Assembly (NCBI RefSeq): GCF_006227205.1
Contig: NZ_VCNG01000005.1
Location: forward strand, 186,001-250,000
DNA from: Pseudomonas sp. ICMP22404
Lineage (GTDB): Bacteria > Pseudomonadota > Gammaproteobacteria > Pseudomonadales > Pseudomonadaceae
DNA length: 64,000 nt
Reading direction: 5' to 3'
The position numbers and the translations under genes are program-made. The notes beneath the pieces were generated by a model. The model did not search any database, was not told where the DNA came from, and saw only the letters and a list, made by a program, of their open reading frames with translations. Below are positions 1 to 11,983 of the stretch, piece after piece. The first letter of the stretch is position 1, and the number at the start of each line of letters is the position of its first letter.

Positions 1-110
1 GACATTTGTCGAGTGAAAGAAAAGTTAGCTCAGGGGGTGGATTAAATATTGGCGTCAATAATGTGTCGAATTGAGCGGGGAAGTGAGATGACCTGTCGAG
101 GTCTGATCGA

Positions 111-128
111 GGCCCCTGATCAGGGGCC
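111..128. other. 18-bp perfect palindrome downstream of yaaA
   Basis: GGCCCCTGATCAGGGGCC reads the same on both strands and lies 17 nt past the stop of yaaA, which runs on the minus strand. It could form a strong hairpin in the yaaA 3' transcript. No T-run follows on the minus strand, so calling it a terminator is only an inference. Confidence 0.4.
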
Positions 129-144
129 CGGAAGAGGTGTTGCG

Positions 145-924
145 TTATTGTGGGGCGTGGTCGCGCAGGAAAACCAGTTTTTCGGGCGAAGACTGCTCGG
201 CACTGTAACGATAGCCTTGCACATCGAACTGTTTTAGCCGCGCCGGATCGTCGATGCGTTCCTGAATGACAAACCGGCTCATCAATCCGCGGGCCTTTTT
301 AGCGTAGAAACTGATGATTTTGTACTGGCCGTTCTTCAGATCCTTGAATTCAGTATCGATGATGCGTGCGTTCAAGGCACTGCGTTTGACTGCCGAGAAA
401 TACTCGTTGGAAGCCAGGTTCAACAGCACGTCATCGCCTTGGTCGGCCAGGGCTTCGTTCAGCCATTCACTGATACGGGTGCCCCAGAATGCGTAGAGAT
501 CCTTGCCTCGGGCATTGGCCAGTTTCGTGCCCATTTCCAGACGATAGGGCTGCATCAGGTCCAACGGCCGCAGCAGGCCGTAAAGGCCGGAGAGCATGCG
601 CAGATGCTGTTGGGCGTGCTCGAAGTCGGCTTCGCTGAAGCTCTGTGCGTCCAGGCCTGTGTACACGTCACCCTTGAAGGCCAGCAGGGCCTGCTTGGCA
701 TTGGCCGGGGTGAACGCCGGGGTCCAGCTGCCGAATCGCGCAGCATTGAGGCCTCCAATCTTGTCGGAGACGTGCATCAGTTCGCTGATCTGTGCTGGCG
801 AGAATTCACGCAGCTGCTCGATCAGTTCCTGGGAATGGTCCAGGTACTGGGGCAGGGTAAAGCGTTCGGTGGCCGGCGGTGTTTCGTAATCGAGGGTCTT
901 GGCGGGGGAAATCACCATCAGCAT
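145..924 (-). CDS. yaaA: Peroxide stress protein YaaA (DUF328/UPF0246)
   Basis: This 259-residue protein has the family opening [14 protein letters not shown]. The family also shows in the internal runs [22 protein letters not shown] and [12 protein letters not shown]. In E. coli YaaA limits intracellular iron under hydrogen peroxide and binds DNA; the cytosolic role here is taken from that family. Length matches the family (about 258 aa). A GGAG ribosome site lies just upstream of the ATG at 924. A second in-frame ATG two codons later (918) is possible. The gene appears to be a single transcription unit. Confidence 0.93.
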   Translation of the reverse strand: MLMVISPAKTLDYETPPATERFTLPQYLDHSQELIEQLREFSPAQISELMHVSDKIGGLNAARFGSWTPAFTPANAKQALLAFKGDVYTGLDAQSFSEADFEHAQQHLRMLSGLYGLLRPLDLMQPYRLEMGTKLANARGKDLYAFWGTRISEWLNEALADQGDDVLLNLASNEYFSAVKRSALNARIIDTEFKDLKNGQYKIISFYAKKARGLMSRFVIQERIDDPARLKQFDVQGYRYSAEQSSPEKLVFLRDHAPQ

Positions 925-1111
925 GCAATCGTCTCCTTTGAGGGTGCGGCGATTCTAGGGGGTTGTCCGGGTGGACTCCAGCTATCGGGGTAATAGGTGA
1001 TCGGTGGCGTGAAGGAAATATTCAAATCCCCTCGCCACAAAAGCCCTGTTCGAGCAATGAGATAAGCGGGCGTCGTTCTTGGATCAGCTATGATGCCGCG
1101 CGGGTTTCGTT

Positions 1112-2251
1112 ATGGAGACATCCCTTTTGCGTATCGTGCTTGTGTTATCGGCCTGGCTCTTGAGCCTCACTGCCATTGCCGCGCCCAACGACATCGCCAC
1201 CCTGGACCGCAGCACCTGGCCGGAACAACTCACCAGTCCGACCCTGTTCGACGTCGCTTCGCGGGCCGAGATCCTGATGTTCGCCCGGGTGTTGCTGGAC
1301 ACCGATGCCATGGACGAAATCGCCCTCAAGCAATACCTGGGGCTGCGCTCGGTGAATATGGCGGCGATCTCCACCCTGCGTGCACGGTTGTGGCGGCGGT
1401 TACTGGCCAGTTACAACTTCGCCCAACGGAGCTGTGATCAAGACGCCTCTTTCTGTTACCTGGTGGAGGACATGGCGACTTTGCGTGAGGAGGCGCGCAG
1501 GTTTCATCTCGATGAAGACTCGTTCTATTTCAAATGGGCCGGGCCAAGCCAGATTTTTCATACCCAATACCGGGATGAGTTGCTGCGAAAAGCCGCGCTT
1601 TTTCCGCAAACCAGCAGCGAAATAGAACGTTTCGGCGATTACGAACGCAACGGCGAGGACATGCATGACCGGCTGTTTCTGCTGACGTTCGACAGCGGTG
1701 CCAACGTTGCGCCAGACAATACCCCGTGGCTGGCGGATTACTTGCGCAAGTCGAACATGAACGGCACTTTTTTTGTGTTGGGCAAGGACATCCAGGCGCG
1801 GCTGGTGGAGGACTCGGTCAACAACCTCCAATCGTTATATTCGGAACAGTGCGTGGGGGTTCAGGGCTGGGAGTTCCGCTCCCATAGCTATTGGCAGGAC
1901 TGGCAGGACTCGATACGGCGCAGCGTCGATCTGGTCAAAGGCAAGCTGCCGGAGAACTATGTGCCGTTGTTCCGCCCGCCCCAGGGTCAGCGGCGTGGCG
2001 ATGCCGAGGCATTTTTCAGGCAGCAGGGCCTGCAAGTAGCGTTGTGGGATATCGATCCCCAGGACGGCACCAACCGGCTCAAGCCCGAACAGAGTGCCCA
2101 GCGCGCGTTGACCTTGATGCTGCTGTGGCGCCACGGGGTGATCAACTTCAACGCCAAGCAGGATGCGGTGAAGACGGCAATGCCCTGGCTCATTACGCAG
2201 ACGGCGCAAAGCGGGATCGGTTGGCAAGATTGTCAGGAGGCGTTTCGCTGA
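1112..2251 (+). CDS. Secreted polysaccharide deacetylase-like (NodB fold) protein with altered catalytic residues
   Basis: The 379-residue protein starts with a signal peptide (about residues 1-24, ending TAIAAP). A helical region of about 160 residues follows, then a NodB-homology domain from about residue 185. The usual TFDD motif reads TFDSG (192-196). HSxxxH reads HSYWQ (258-262). RPPYG reads RPPQG (288-292). WDxD is intact (312-315). The LLHD-type motif with the catalytic His reads INFNA (344-348). At least two metal ligands and the catalytic His therefore appear substituted. A periplasmic or secreted carbohydrate-binding or atypical role is possible. The fold assignment is firm; activity is doubtful. 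The gene stands alone between yaaA and a gap. Confidence 0.82.
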   Translation: METSLLRIVLVLSAWLLSLTAIAAPNDIATLDRSTWPEQLTSPTLFDVASRAEILMFARVLLDTDAMDEIALKQYLGLRSVNMAAISTLRARLWRRLLASYNFAQRSCDQDASFCYLVEDMATLREEARRFHLDEDSFYFKWAGPSQIFHTQYRDELLRKAALFPQTSSEIERFGDYERNGEDMHDRLFLLTFDSGANVAPDNTPWLADYLRKSNMNGTFFVLGKDIQARLVEDSVNNLQSLYSEQCVGVQGWEFRSHSYWQDWQDSIRRSVDLVKGKLPENYVPLFRPPQGQRRGDAEAFFRQQGLQVALWDIDPQDGTNRLKPEQSAQRALTLMLLWRHGVINFNAKQDAVKTAMPWLITQTAQSGIGWQDCQEAFR

Positions 2252-2587
2252 AACCGCGCAAGGCCCGGAAACACGGGGGGAGAGGAAAAAATCGGTGCGC
2301 ATTCATGACGACCGGACTTCCGACTTTAACGGCGTAGCGACGGTACGCCAAGGGCTTTTCGTCACTCTGAAAAATAAACTTCAAAAAAGCGTCAAAGTGC
2401 TTTTTCCTGTCATGGTTTTTGGGGTATCAAGAAGTCAGACCGCCGAAACCTGCAACACAGGTGGCGTCTTCCCAGACCCCGTTTGTGTGCAGTTCACCTG
2501 AATCCTCGCGGGTGAATTCGGTGGCTACCTCGAGGCGCAGCACTGTCATGGTATTGCGTCGAATGGCCCCCACAAAGGTGACCGAGT
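2252..2587. other. 336-nt gap with no recognised feature
   Basis: I see no convincing gene, REP element or terminator with a T-tract here. A short ORF at 2295-2501 lacks family resemblance. It presumably holds the promoter for the PIN-PhoH gene. A weak stem TTCACC/GGTGAA occurs around 2496-2515. Confidence 0.5.
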
Positions 2588-3982
2588 ATGGATGACCACG
2601 GACGTAGCCCTTCCTCCAACCAGCCAATCCTCTATGTACTCGATACCAACGTATTGATCCACGATCCAAACGCACTGCTGAATTTCGAAGAACACCACGT
2701 TGCCATCCCGATGACCGTGCTCGAGGAGCTGGACAAGCTCAAGAGCGGTCACCACAGCGTTGCGGCCGAATGCCGGCAGGCGATCCGCCTGATCGACAAG
2801 ACCCTGGGGGATGCATCTCCCGAAGACGTCGAGCTGGGCGTGCCGATCCAGCGTGGCAAAGGCGGCCCCAAGGGCCTGCTCTCGATCCTGATGAGCAAGC
2901 GCACCGAGCCCAACCTCGTACTGCCCGAACACCTGAACGACAACATCATCATCAACCAATTGATCGACCTGCACTCGCGCAACCAGGATCGCGCCGTGGT
3001 GCTGGTGACCAAAGACATCAACATGCGCCTCAAGGCCCGAGCCTGCGGGATTGCGGCGGAGGATTACAGCACCGACCAATTGGTCGACGACGTCTCGCTG
3101 TTGCCCAATGGCTACCACACCATGACCGGCTCCTTCTGGGACCGCGTGAGCAAGGTCGATACTCGCCAGGACCATGGTCGCACCTGGCATCAGGTGCAAC
3201 TGATCGACAACCTGCCGGCGGTGCACATCAATGAGTTCATCATCGACGAACAGGGATTCGTCGGCTGGATCAAGGAGATCGAAGACGACAAGCTGCTGAT
3301 TCTCGACCTGCACCAGGAACCCTTGCTGCATCAGGAGGCCTGGGGCCTCAAACCCCGTGACATCTACCAGAGCCTGGCTCTGTTCGCCTTGCTCGACCCG
3401 GATATCCACCTGGTCAACCTGTCCGGCGCGGCCGGTTCCGGCAAGACCATCCTGGCCCTGGCCGCCGCCATCGAGCAGACCATGGTCAGCAAGCGCTACC
3501 GGCGCATCATCGCCACCCGCAGCGTGCAGGGCCTGGACCAGGAGATCGGCTTCCTGCCCGGTACCGAAGCGGAAAAAATGGAGCCTTGGCTGGGGGCCAT
3601 TACCGACAACCTCGAAGCCTTGCACATGGATGACGAAAGCACCCATGGCAGCGTCGACTACATCCTCAGCAAGGTGCCGTTGCAGTTCAAATCCCTCAAC
3701 TACATCCGGGGTCGCAGCTTCCAGCAGAGCCTGATCCTGATCGACGAATGCCAGAACCTCACCCCGCATCAGATGAAAACCATCATCACCCGTGCCGGCG
3801 CCGGTTCCAAAGTGGTGTGCCTGGGTAACCTGGCGCAGATCGATACCCCTTACCTGTCCGCGACCAGTTCCGGGCTGACCTACCTGACCGAACGCTTCAA
3901 GGACTTCCCCAACGGGGTCCACATCACCCTGCAGGGCGTACCGCGCTCGATCCTGGCCGAATATGCCGAATCCCATCTGTAA
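2588..3982 (+). CDS. PhoH family protein with N-terminal PIN domain (PhoH2/YlaK type)
   Basis: This 464-residue cytosolic protein has two domains. A PIN ribonuclease domain begins at LDTNVLIHD (about 18-26), with further acidic residues to about residue 150. A PhoH P-loop ATPase follows, with Walker A GAAGSGKT (about residue 282) and Walker B LILIDECQN (about residue 382). PIN-PhoH proteins studied in mycobacteria are RNA helicase/ribonucleases; that activity is inferred here. The gene is monocistronic, followed by a hairpin at 3995-4022, and sits upstream of moaCDE without an obvious functional link. The ATG at 2588 follows a GGTGACCGAG-type ribosome site. Confidence 0.92.
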   Translation: MDDHGRSPSSNQPILYVLDTNVLIHDPNALLNFEEHHVAIPMTVLEELDKLKSGHHSVAAECRQAIRLIDKTLGDASPEDVELGVPIQRGKGGPKGLLSILMSKRTEPNLVLPEHLNDNIIINQLIDLHSRNQDRAVVLVTKDINMRLKARACGIAAEDYSTDQLVDDVSLLPNGYHTMTGSFWDRVSKVDTRQDHGRTWHQVQLIDNLPAVHINEFIIDEQGFVGWIKEIEDDKLLILDLHQEPLLHQEAWGLKPRDIYQSLALFALLDPDIHLVNLSGAAGSGKTILALAAAIEQTMVSKRYRRIIATRSVQGLDQEIGFLPGTEAEKMEPWLGAITDNLEALHMDDESTHGSVDYILSKVPLQFKSLNYIRGRSFQQSLILIDECQNLTPHQMKTIITRAGAGSKVVCLGNLAQIDTPYLSATSSGLTYLTERFKDFPNGVHITLQGVPRSILAEYAESHL

Positions 3983-3994
3983 CTCCTGAAGAAA

Positions 3995-4022
3995 AACCGG
4001 GCGATCTTGTGGTCGCCCGGTT
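3995..4022 (+). terminator. Probable terminator after the PIN-PhoH gene
   Basis: AACCGGGCGA and TCGCCCGGTT form a perfect 10-bp stem with an 8-nt loop, 13 nt after the stop codon. The following T-run is short (TT then CCTG), so termination may be partial. Confidence 0.6.
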
Positions 4023-4057
4023 CCTGAACACGCCAAATAACCCTGTGAGCGAGCCTG

Positions 4058-4146
4058 CTGTGGGAGCAAAGCTTGCTCGCGATAAAGACACCGTGATTTC
4101 TGACAGACCGCATCAACTTCATCGCGGGCAAGCCTTGCTCCCACAG
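4058..4146. repeat. REP doublet (REPIN)
   Basis: Two inverted copies of the Pseudomonas REP palindrome, GTGGGAGCAAAGCTTGCTCG and its diverged complement, flank a short unique spacer between the PIN-PhoH gene and moaC. Confidence 0.85.
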
Positions 4147-4259
4147 CAAGCTCTACTTCAGCGAGCCGGCTCTCATAGGACAGAGCAGGTGCGACAATCA
4201 GGCGTGCCGGAATTTGACTCACGGGTTTACAATCGACGCTCCTGATCAGGAGTAACCCT

Positions 4260-4733
4260 GTGCTGACCCATCTCGATTCCCAAGGTCGCGCCAACATGGT
4301 CGACGTGACCGACAAGGCCGTGACGTTCCGTGAGGCCACCGCCGAAGCTTTTGTGCGCATGTTGCCCGCTACGCTGCAGATGATCGTCAGCGGCGGTCAC
4401 CCCAAGGGCGATGTGTTCGCCGTCGCACGTATTGCCGGCATCCAGGCGGCGAAAAAAACCAGCGATCTGATTCCGCTCTGTCATCCGCTGATGCTCACCG
4501 GCGTCAAGGTCGAGCTCAATGCCGAAGGGGAGGATCGGGTACGCATCGTTGCCCGTTGCAAGCTCTCGGGACAGACAGGGGTGGAGATGGAAGCCCTGAC
4601 CGCCGCCAGTGTCGCCGCGCTGACCATCTATGACATGTGCAAGGCCGTGGACCGGGCCATGACCATTGAAGGGGTTCGGGTGCTGGAAAAGCTCGGCGGC
4701 AAGAGTGGTCATTTCCAGGCGGACGCGTCATGA
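4260..4733 (+). CDS. moaC: Cyclic pyranopterin monophosphate synthase MoaC
   Basis: This 157-residue protein matches MoaC along its length: [15 protein letters not shown] at the start, LIPLCHPL near residue 80, and the [21 protein letters not shown] block near residue 117. It converts 3',8-cyclo-GTP to cyclic pyranopterin monophosphate in molybdenum cofactor synthesis. A GTG start is chosen because AGGAG lies 8 nt upstream. The stop overlaps the moaD start by 4 nt (ATGA), so moaC, moaD and moaE form a coupled operon. The moaA gene is not in this window. Confidence 0.97.
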   Translation: MLTHLDSQGRANMVDVTDKAVTFREATAEAFVRMLPATLQMIVSGGHPKGDVFAVARIAGIQAAKKTSDLIPLCHPLMLTGVKVELNAEGEDRVRIVARCKLSGQTGVEMEALTAASVAALTIYDMCKAVDRAMTIEGVRVLEKLGGKSGHFQADAS

Positions 4734-4972
4734 AAATCCATGTGAAGTTCTTTGCCCGTTACCGCGAGGCCGTGGGCATGGACGCTTTGAGCGTCGATGG
4801 TCAATTCACTACGGTCGACGACGTTCGCGCGCTGTTGGCGGATCGCCAGGGCTTCGACGTGTTGAGCGAGCAGACCCTGATGTGCGCCCGCAACGAAGAG
4901 TTGTGCCAGCTCGATGAACCGCTGGTGGACGGTGACGAAGTCGCGTTCTTCCCTACGGTGACCGGAGGCTGA
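4730..4972 (+). CDS. moaD: Molybdopterin synthase small subunit MoaD
   Basis: This 80-residue ubiquitin-fold sulfur carrier ends in the required Gly-Gly (TVTGG). The C-terminal glycine carries the thiocarboxylate that MoaE uses to convert cPMP to molybdopterin. The length is typical. It overlaps moaC by 4 nt and is followed by moaE after 3 nt, consistent with co-translation of the two synthase subunits. Confidence 0.96.
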   Translation: MKIHVKFFARYREAVGMDALSVDGQFTTVDDVRALLADRQGFDVLSEQTLMCARNEELCQLDEPLVDGDEVAFFPTVTGG

Positions 4973-4975
4973 GTC

Positions 4976-5431
4976 ATGGCGATTCGTGTACAGGCCGACC
5001 CGTTCGATCCGGGCGCCGAAGTCAACGCGATGCACGCGGCCAATGTCGGCGTGGGCGCGGTGGTGAGTTTTGTCGGCTACGTGCGGGACTTCAATGACGG
5101 CCTGGATGTGTCCGGGATGTTCCTGGAGCACTACCCGGGCATGACCGAGAAAGCCCTGGGCAAGATTGCCATCGAGGCGCAGCAGCGCTGGCCGCTGCTG
5201 AAGCTGGAAGTGTTGCACCGCATCGGCGCCCTGGAGCCGGGCGAGCCCATCGTTTTCGTCGCTGCCGCCAGCGCCCATCGCCAGGCGGCATTCGACGCTT
5301 GCGCCTTTGTCATGGACTACCTCAAGACCCGCGCCCCATTCTGGAAGAAGGAAAACACTGCGGATGGCCCGCGCTGGGTCGAGGGACGGGACAGCGATCA
5401 TGCGGCGGCGGATCGCTGGAAGCAGCAGTAG
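4976..5431 (+). CDS. moaE: Molybdopterin synthase catalytic subunit MoaE
   Basis: This 151-residue protein has the MoaE hallmarks: VGAVVSFVGYVRD near residue 22, LEHYPGMTEKAL near residue 45, HRIGALEPGEPIVFVAAASAHR across residues 80-103, and APFWKKE, which contains the active-site lysine, near residue 122. It inserts two sulfurs into cPMP as a heterotetramer with MoaD. It is the last gene of the moaCDE operon and is followed by a REPIN that may shape the 3' end of the message. Confidence 0.96.
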   Translation: MAIRVQADPFDPGAEVNAMHAANVGVGAVVSFVGYVRDFNDGLDVSGMFLEHYPGMTEKALGKIAIEAQQRWPLLKLEVLHRIGALEPGEPIVFVAAASAHRQAAFDACAFVMDYLKTRAPFWKKENTADGPRWVEGRDSDHAAADRWKQQ

Positions 5432-5457
5432 ACCTTCTTTGTTATCTGATAGTCCGT

Positions 5458-5533
5458 CATCGCGAGCAGGCTCGCTCCCACAATGGATCCGTGCAAGCCG
5501 GGATCCTCTGTGGGAGCGAGCCTGCTCGCGATG
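5458..5533. repeat. REP doublet (REPIN)
   Basis: CATCGCGAGCAGGCTCGCTC and its inverted copy flank about 28 nt of spacer after moaE. This is the commonest REP variant in the window. Confidence 0.9.
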
Positions 5534-5563
5534 GGGGCCATCGGCCTTCCATCATTTCTTCAA

Positions 5564-5596
5564 TTGACGGCGTGTACATTAAAGTCCAGTATGGAT
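5564..5596 (+). promoter_or_regulatory. Promoter of the amino acid binding protein gene with candidate DauR operator
   Basis: TTGACG (5564-5569) could serve as -35, with CAGTAT (5587-5592) as a weak -10 at 17-nt spacing. GTCCAGTATGGAT (5584-5596), a near-perfect palindrome, overlaps the -10. It matches 11 of 13 bases of GTCCATTATGGAC in the dauB promoter. Assignment to DauR is inference from shared sequence and neighbourhood. Confidence 0.5.
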
Positions 5597-5641
5597 TTAT
5601 AAGTACATAATTAGTCGTGCCTGCTTTTTCTCTGCCAAACC

Positions 5642-5649
5642 AACAACAA
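5642..5649 (+). promoter_or_regulatory. Candidate Hfq/Crc catabolite-repression site (AACAACAA)
   Basis: AACAACAA is a perfect match to the AANAANAA motif bound by Hfq with Crc in Pseudomonas mRNA leaders. It lies 18 nt upstream of the ATG at 5668, where binding would block ribosome access. Amino acid uptake genes are common targets. Confidence 0.5.
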
Positions 5650-5667
5650 TCCCGCGAGAGAACGATC

Positions 5668-6444
5668 ATGAAGAAATTCCCCCTCGTCACTGGCCTGGCC
5701 CTGAGCCTGCTGGCCTCCAGCAGCCTGTTCGCCGCAGAGAAGACCCTGCGCATCGGCATCGAAGCGGCCTATCCGCCATTTGCTTCCAAGACCTCGGAAG
5801 GGAAGATCGAGGGTTTCGACTACGACATCGGCAATGCGTTGTGCATACAGATGAAGGTCAAGTGCGAATGGGTCGAAGGTGAGTTCGACGGACTGATTCC
5901 ATCGTTGAAGGTGAAGAAGATTGACATGGCGCTGTCGTCCATGACCATCACCGAGGAGCGCAAGAAGTCGGTGGATTTCACCCACAAGTACTATTTCACC
6001 TCTTCGCGGCTGGTCATGAAGGAGGGGGCCGTGGTGGATGACCAGTACGCCAGCCTGAAGGGCAAGACCGTGGGTGTGCAGCGGGCGACCACCACCGACC
6101 GCTACGCCACCGAAGTCCTCGAACCCAAAGGTGTGATCGTCAAGCGCTACAGCAACAACGAAGAAATCTACATGGACCTGGCATCCGGCCGCCTGGACGC
6201 GATTTTTGCCGACACCATCCCGCTGGAGGATTTCCTGTCGATGCCCCGGGGCAAGGGCTACGGCTTTGTCGGTCCTGAACTCAAGGACCCGAAATACGTT
6301 GGGGAAGGTGCTGGTATTGCGGTGCGCAAGGGCAATACCCAGTTGGTGGCAGATTTGAACAAAGCCATCGATGGTATTCGGGCCAACGGCGAGTATCAGA
6401 AGATCCAGGCCAAGTATTTCAAGTCGGATATCTATGGTGACTGA
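5668..6444 (+). CDS. Basic amino acid (lysine/arginine/ornithine) ABC transporter periplasmic binding protein
   Basis: This 258-residue type 2 periplasmic binding protein (SBP_bac_3) has a cleavable signal peptide ([23 protein letters not shown]). It carries the ArgT/HisJ-like signature [20 protein letters not shown] and the ligand-site region [18 protein letters not shown]. No permease or ATPase is adjacent, so it must feed a transporter encoded elsewhere. It lies convergent with dauR. In P. aeruginosa a comparable binding protein (PA3865) neighbours dauBAR, as I recall. The ATG at 5668 is chosen because the longer frame to 5617 would place residues before the signal peptide. Confidence 0.9.
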   Translation: MKKFPLVTGLALSLLASSSLFAAEKTLRIGIEAAYPPFASKTSEGKIEGFDYDIGNALCIQMKVKCEWVEGEFDGLIPSLKVKKIDMALSSMTITEERKKSVDFTHKYYFTSSRLVMKEGAVVDDQYASLKGKTVGVQRATTTDRYATEVLEPKGVIVKRYSNNEEIYMDLASGRLDAIFADTIPLEDFLSMPRGKGYGFVGPELKDPKYVGEGAGIAVRKGNTQLVADLNKAIDGIRANGEYQKIQAKYFKSDIYGD

Positions 6445-6452
6445 TTGATTGT

Positions 6453-6520
6453 CATCGCGAGCAGGCTCGCTCCCACATTTTGATCCGTGCGAACCTGTGG
6501 GAGCGAGCCTGCTCGCGATG
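6453..6520. repeat. REP doublet (REPIN) between convergent genes
   Basis: Inverted REP copies with a spacer of about 20 nt lie between the stops of the binding protein gene and dauR. The hairpin could serve both transcripts as a 3' end. Confidence 0.9.
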
Positions 6521-6544
6521 GCGTCAGCCCAGGCAACACAAACC

Positions 6545-7171
6545 TCAGCCCTTCAATTCCTTCAAGTGCTTGTACACCGTCGCCCGCCCCATATTCAGCA
6601 CATTGGCCACATAGTTGGAGGCGCTCTTGCCCTTGAAGGCACCTTCGGCGTGCAGCGCCAGCACCAGCTCGCGTTTATGGTCGCGGGTCAGCAGGTTCAG
6701 GCTCAACTGACGCTCGCGCATCCAGGCATGCAAAAAGGTGTTGATGCGTTCCTGCCAGTCATCGCGAAACAGGGAGTCGGGCTGCGGAATCAACTTGCCG
6801 GGTGACAGGAACAGGTCCAGCGCCGCCTTGGCATTCTCGAACAGTGAGATATTCAGGTTGATGCACAGTACCGCCAATGGTCGGCCTTCGGCGTCGCGCA
6901 AGACGCTGCTGAGGCTGCGAATCTTCTGCCCGTCCCAGTTCAGCTTTTCATACGGACCGATGTTTCGTTCGTTGACGTCCTCGCTGAGCATGTCCTCCAG
7001 GGACGAGTCGTCACCGATCTCGCGCTTGGAAAGATTATTGGCGATGTAATCGACTTTCTGCGTGCGCAGGTCGTGCAGCACCACCTCGGCGTGAGGGTAG
7101 AACAGGGTGGCGATGGCGTCGGCGATGGTGTGGAAATTGTCCATGGCCGGATCGGGTTGCGGGGCGGTCAT
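6545..7171 (-). CDS. dauR: D-arginine utilization repressor DauR (YheO-like PAS + HTH)
   Basis: This 208-residue regulator has an N-terminal YheO/PAS-like domain (HTIADAIATLFYPHAEVVLHDL, about residues 13-34). Its C-terminal helix-turn-helix contains KSASNYVANVLNMGRATVYKHL. In P. aeruginosa DauR represses dauBAR and responds to D-arginine or D-lysine. It lies 88 nt downstream of dauA on the same strand and is probably the last gene of dauBAR. The start at 7171 follows GGAG; the frame extends upstream to 7267 but would intrude into dauA. Its target is probably the GTCCA(N)3TGGAC palindrome seen in two local promoters (inference). Confidence 0.85.
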   Translation of the reverse strand: MTAPQPDPAMDNFHTIADAIATLFYPHAEVVLHDLRTQKVDYIANNLSKREIGDDSSLEDMLSEDVNERNIGPYEKLNWDGQKIRSLSSVLRDAEGRPLAVLCINLNISLFENAKAALDLFLSPGKLIPQPDSLFRDDWQERINTFLHAWMRERQLSLNLLTRDHKRELVLALHAEGAFKGKSASNYVANVLNMGRATVYKHLKELKG

Positions 7172-7259
7172 CACAGGGCTCCAGGCAGCGTCGGCGCCCC
7201 GTGAAGCAGGGGCGCAGGGAGTGTGCCGCAATCGTGGCGATGCGTCACCTCCGGGAAGG

Positions 7260-9510
<2,251 letters not shown>

Positions 9511-9543
9511 GGGGGCTCCGGAGTGTTCCATGTAAACTAATTT

Positions 9544-9556
9544 GTCCATTATGGAC
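9544..9556 (-). promoter_or_regulatory. Perfect 13-bp operator palindrome over the dauB -10 region
   Basis: GTCCATTATGGAC reads the same on both strands apart from the centre base. On the minus strand it covers CATAAT, a 5/6 match to a -10 box, with TTGCTC 16 nt upstream as a possible -35. Repressor binding would block RNA polymerase. A near copy occurs at 5584-5596. Confidence 0.65.
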
Positions 9557-9583
9557 TTTTAGTTTATTCGAGCAATATCCCGG

Positions 9584-9620
9584 GCAAAAAAAAGCGCAGC
9601 CGTCGAGGGCTGCGCTTTTT
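9584..9620 (-). terminator. Rho-independent terminator of rhlB
   Basis: On the minus strand a 13-bp stem (AAAAAGCGCAGCC with its complement) with a 6-nt loop is followed by eight T residues, 15 nt past the rhlB stop. Runs of A and T at both ends could make it bidirectional. Confidence 0.85.
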
Positions 9621-9634
9621 GGGGGGAGCGATTG

Positions 9635-11101
9635 TCAGTGACGTTTGCGCTCAACCGGCCGCAACAGATGGGTCGGCGGCATTTCGCAACTGATCTTGCG
9701 GCCCAGCAGTGCCTCGATGGACGGCAACTGATAGGAGTCGTCCTCTCCGGCGAAGCTGATGGACACGCCCTCGGCGCCGGCACGACCGGTACGGCCGATG
9801 CGGTGCACGTAGTCGTCCGGCACTTCCGGCAGGGTGAAGTTGATCACATGGCTGATGCCGTCGATGTGGATGCCACGTCCGGCCACGTCAGTCGCCACCA
9901 GTACGCGGATCTTGCCTTCGCGAAAGCCCTCGAGCGTCTTGATGCGTTTGTGCTGGGGCACATCGCCTGACAGCTGGGCCGCGTTGACGCCGTCGCGCAC
10001 CAGACGCTCCTCGATGCGCCGCACTTCGTCCTTGCGGTTGGCGAACACCATGACCCGTTCCCAACCGTTGTCGTTGACCAGGTTGTAGAGCAGCTTGTAC
10101 TTGTCGGCAGCGGCTACGGCGTAGATATGTTGTTCGACGTTTTCACTGGCGACGTTCTCGGCTTCGATTTCGACGATGGCCGGGTCGGTGGTCCATTGCC
10201 GGGCCAGGTTCATCACGTCCTCGGTGAACGTGGCGGAGAACAGCAGGGTCTGGCGTTCGCTTTTCGGCGGGGTCTGGCGAATGATCTGTCGCACTTGCGG
10301 GATGAAGCCCATGTCGAGCATGCGGTCGGCTTCGTCCAGCACCATGACCTCAACCATATCCAGGTGCACGTCGCCGCGCTGGTTGAAGTCCAGCAAGCGG
10401 CCGGGGGTTGCCACCAGGATGTCGCAATGACGGGCTTCGAGGTGCTTGAGCTGCTTGTCGAAGTCCATGCCGCCGACGAACGTCATGACGTTCAGACCGG
10501 TGTATTTGGTCAGGTCGGCAGCGTCCTTGGCGATCTGCACCACCAGCTCGCGGGTCGGCGCGATGATCAGTGCCCTCGGTTCGCCCATGTAGCGCTCTTT
10601 GGGCGGTGGCGTCTGCAGCAACTGGGTGATGGTGGAGATCAGGAACGCAGCGGTCTTGCCGGTGCCGGTCTGGGCGCGACCGATGGCGTCCTTGCCGGCG
10701 AGGGTGTAACCCAGCACCTGGGCCTGGATTGGCGTGCAGTACGGAAAACCCAGGTCCTGGATGGCATGCATCAGTTCCGGGGCCAGCTTGAAATCGTGGA
10801 AGCGGGTCTTGCCTTCCTGGGGCTCTACGACGAAGTCCTCGAGCTTCCAGGCGACGACCGGTGGCTTCGGTGCCCGTTCGCGGCGTGGCTTGGGAGCTTC
10901 GTTGCGCGGCTTGTCCGGCGCAGGAGCGGCGGCCGGCGAGGTCACCGGCTCTTTTTTCGTCTGCGCGACAGGTGCGGGGCGGCGCGATCGTTGTGGCGCC
11001 TCGGTACGGCTCGGGCCGTGGTCAGGGGCGCTGGGGCCAGGCGCGAGCTGCTCGGCCTCGCCCTTACCGAACATCTTCTTGAGTGCTTTGAGCACGGTCA
11101 T
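9635..11101 (-). CDS. rhlB: ATP-dependent DEAD-box RNA helicase RhlB
   Basis: The 488-residue protein opens with [17 protein letters not shown], typical of Pseudomonas RhlB. A disordered, Pro/Lys-rich stretch follows to about residue 95. All DEAD-box motifs follow: the Q motif near YCTPIQAQ, motif [13 protein letters not shown] ([12 protein letters not shown]), SAT (FSATFTED) and motif [12 protein letters not shown]. In enterobacteria RhlB unwinds RNA within the degradosome. Here it is a single gene with its own terminator. No degradosome partner is nearby. Confidence 0.93.
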   Translation of the reverse strand: MTVLKALKKMFGKGEAEQLAPGPSAPDHGPSRTEAPQRSRRPAPVAQTKKEPVTSPAAAPAPDKPRNEAPKPRRERAPKPPVVAWKLEDFVVEPQEGKTRFHDFKLAPELMHAIQDLGFPYCTPIQAQVLGYTLAGKDAIGRAQTGTGKTAAFLISTITQLLQTPPPKERYMGEPRALIIAPTRELVVQIAKDAADLTKYTGLNVMTFVGGMDFDKQLKHLEARHCDILVATPGRLLDFNQRGDVHLDMVEVMVLDEADRMLDMGFIPQVRQIIRQTPPKSERQTLLFSATFTEDVMNLARQWTTDPAIVEIEAENVASENVEQHIYAVAAADKYKLLYNLVNDNGWERVMVFANRKDEVRRIEERLVRDGVNAAQLSGDVPQHKRIKTLEGFREGKIRVLVATDVAGRGIHIDGISHVINFTLPEVPDDYVHRIGRTGRAGAEGVSISFAGEDDSYQLPSIEALLGRKISCEMPPTHLLRPVERKRH

Positions 11102-11190
11102 CTCATCGATTGGTTAAGGAATGTACGCCGGCCAGTGTAATGCAAGAAACGGGCGCGGCGTAGTGTGTTAGTCAAAGGCTTGGCGGTGAT

Positions 11191-11880
<690 letters not shown>

Positions 11881-11983
11881 TCAGTGCGTGGTTACGGTGC
11901 GTGCCCGGTGTCTCAGTTAATTAGATGTCGCAAAAGTACAACTTTTTGTCTTGACGTATTTCTCAAGGGCCAAGCGCGGCGGT

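Noticed and set aside
2546..4360. A 604-codon minus-strand frame opposite the PIN-PhoH gene
   Set aside because: It spans a terminator and a REPIN and has no recognisable domain.
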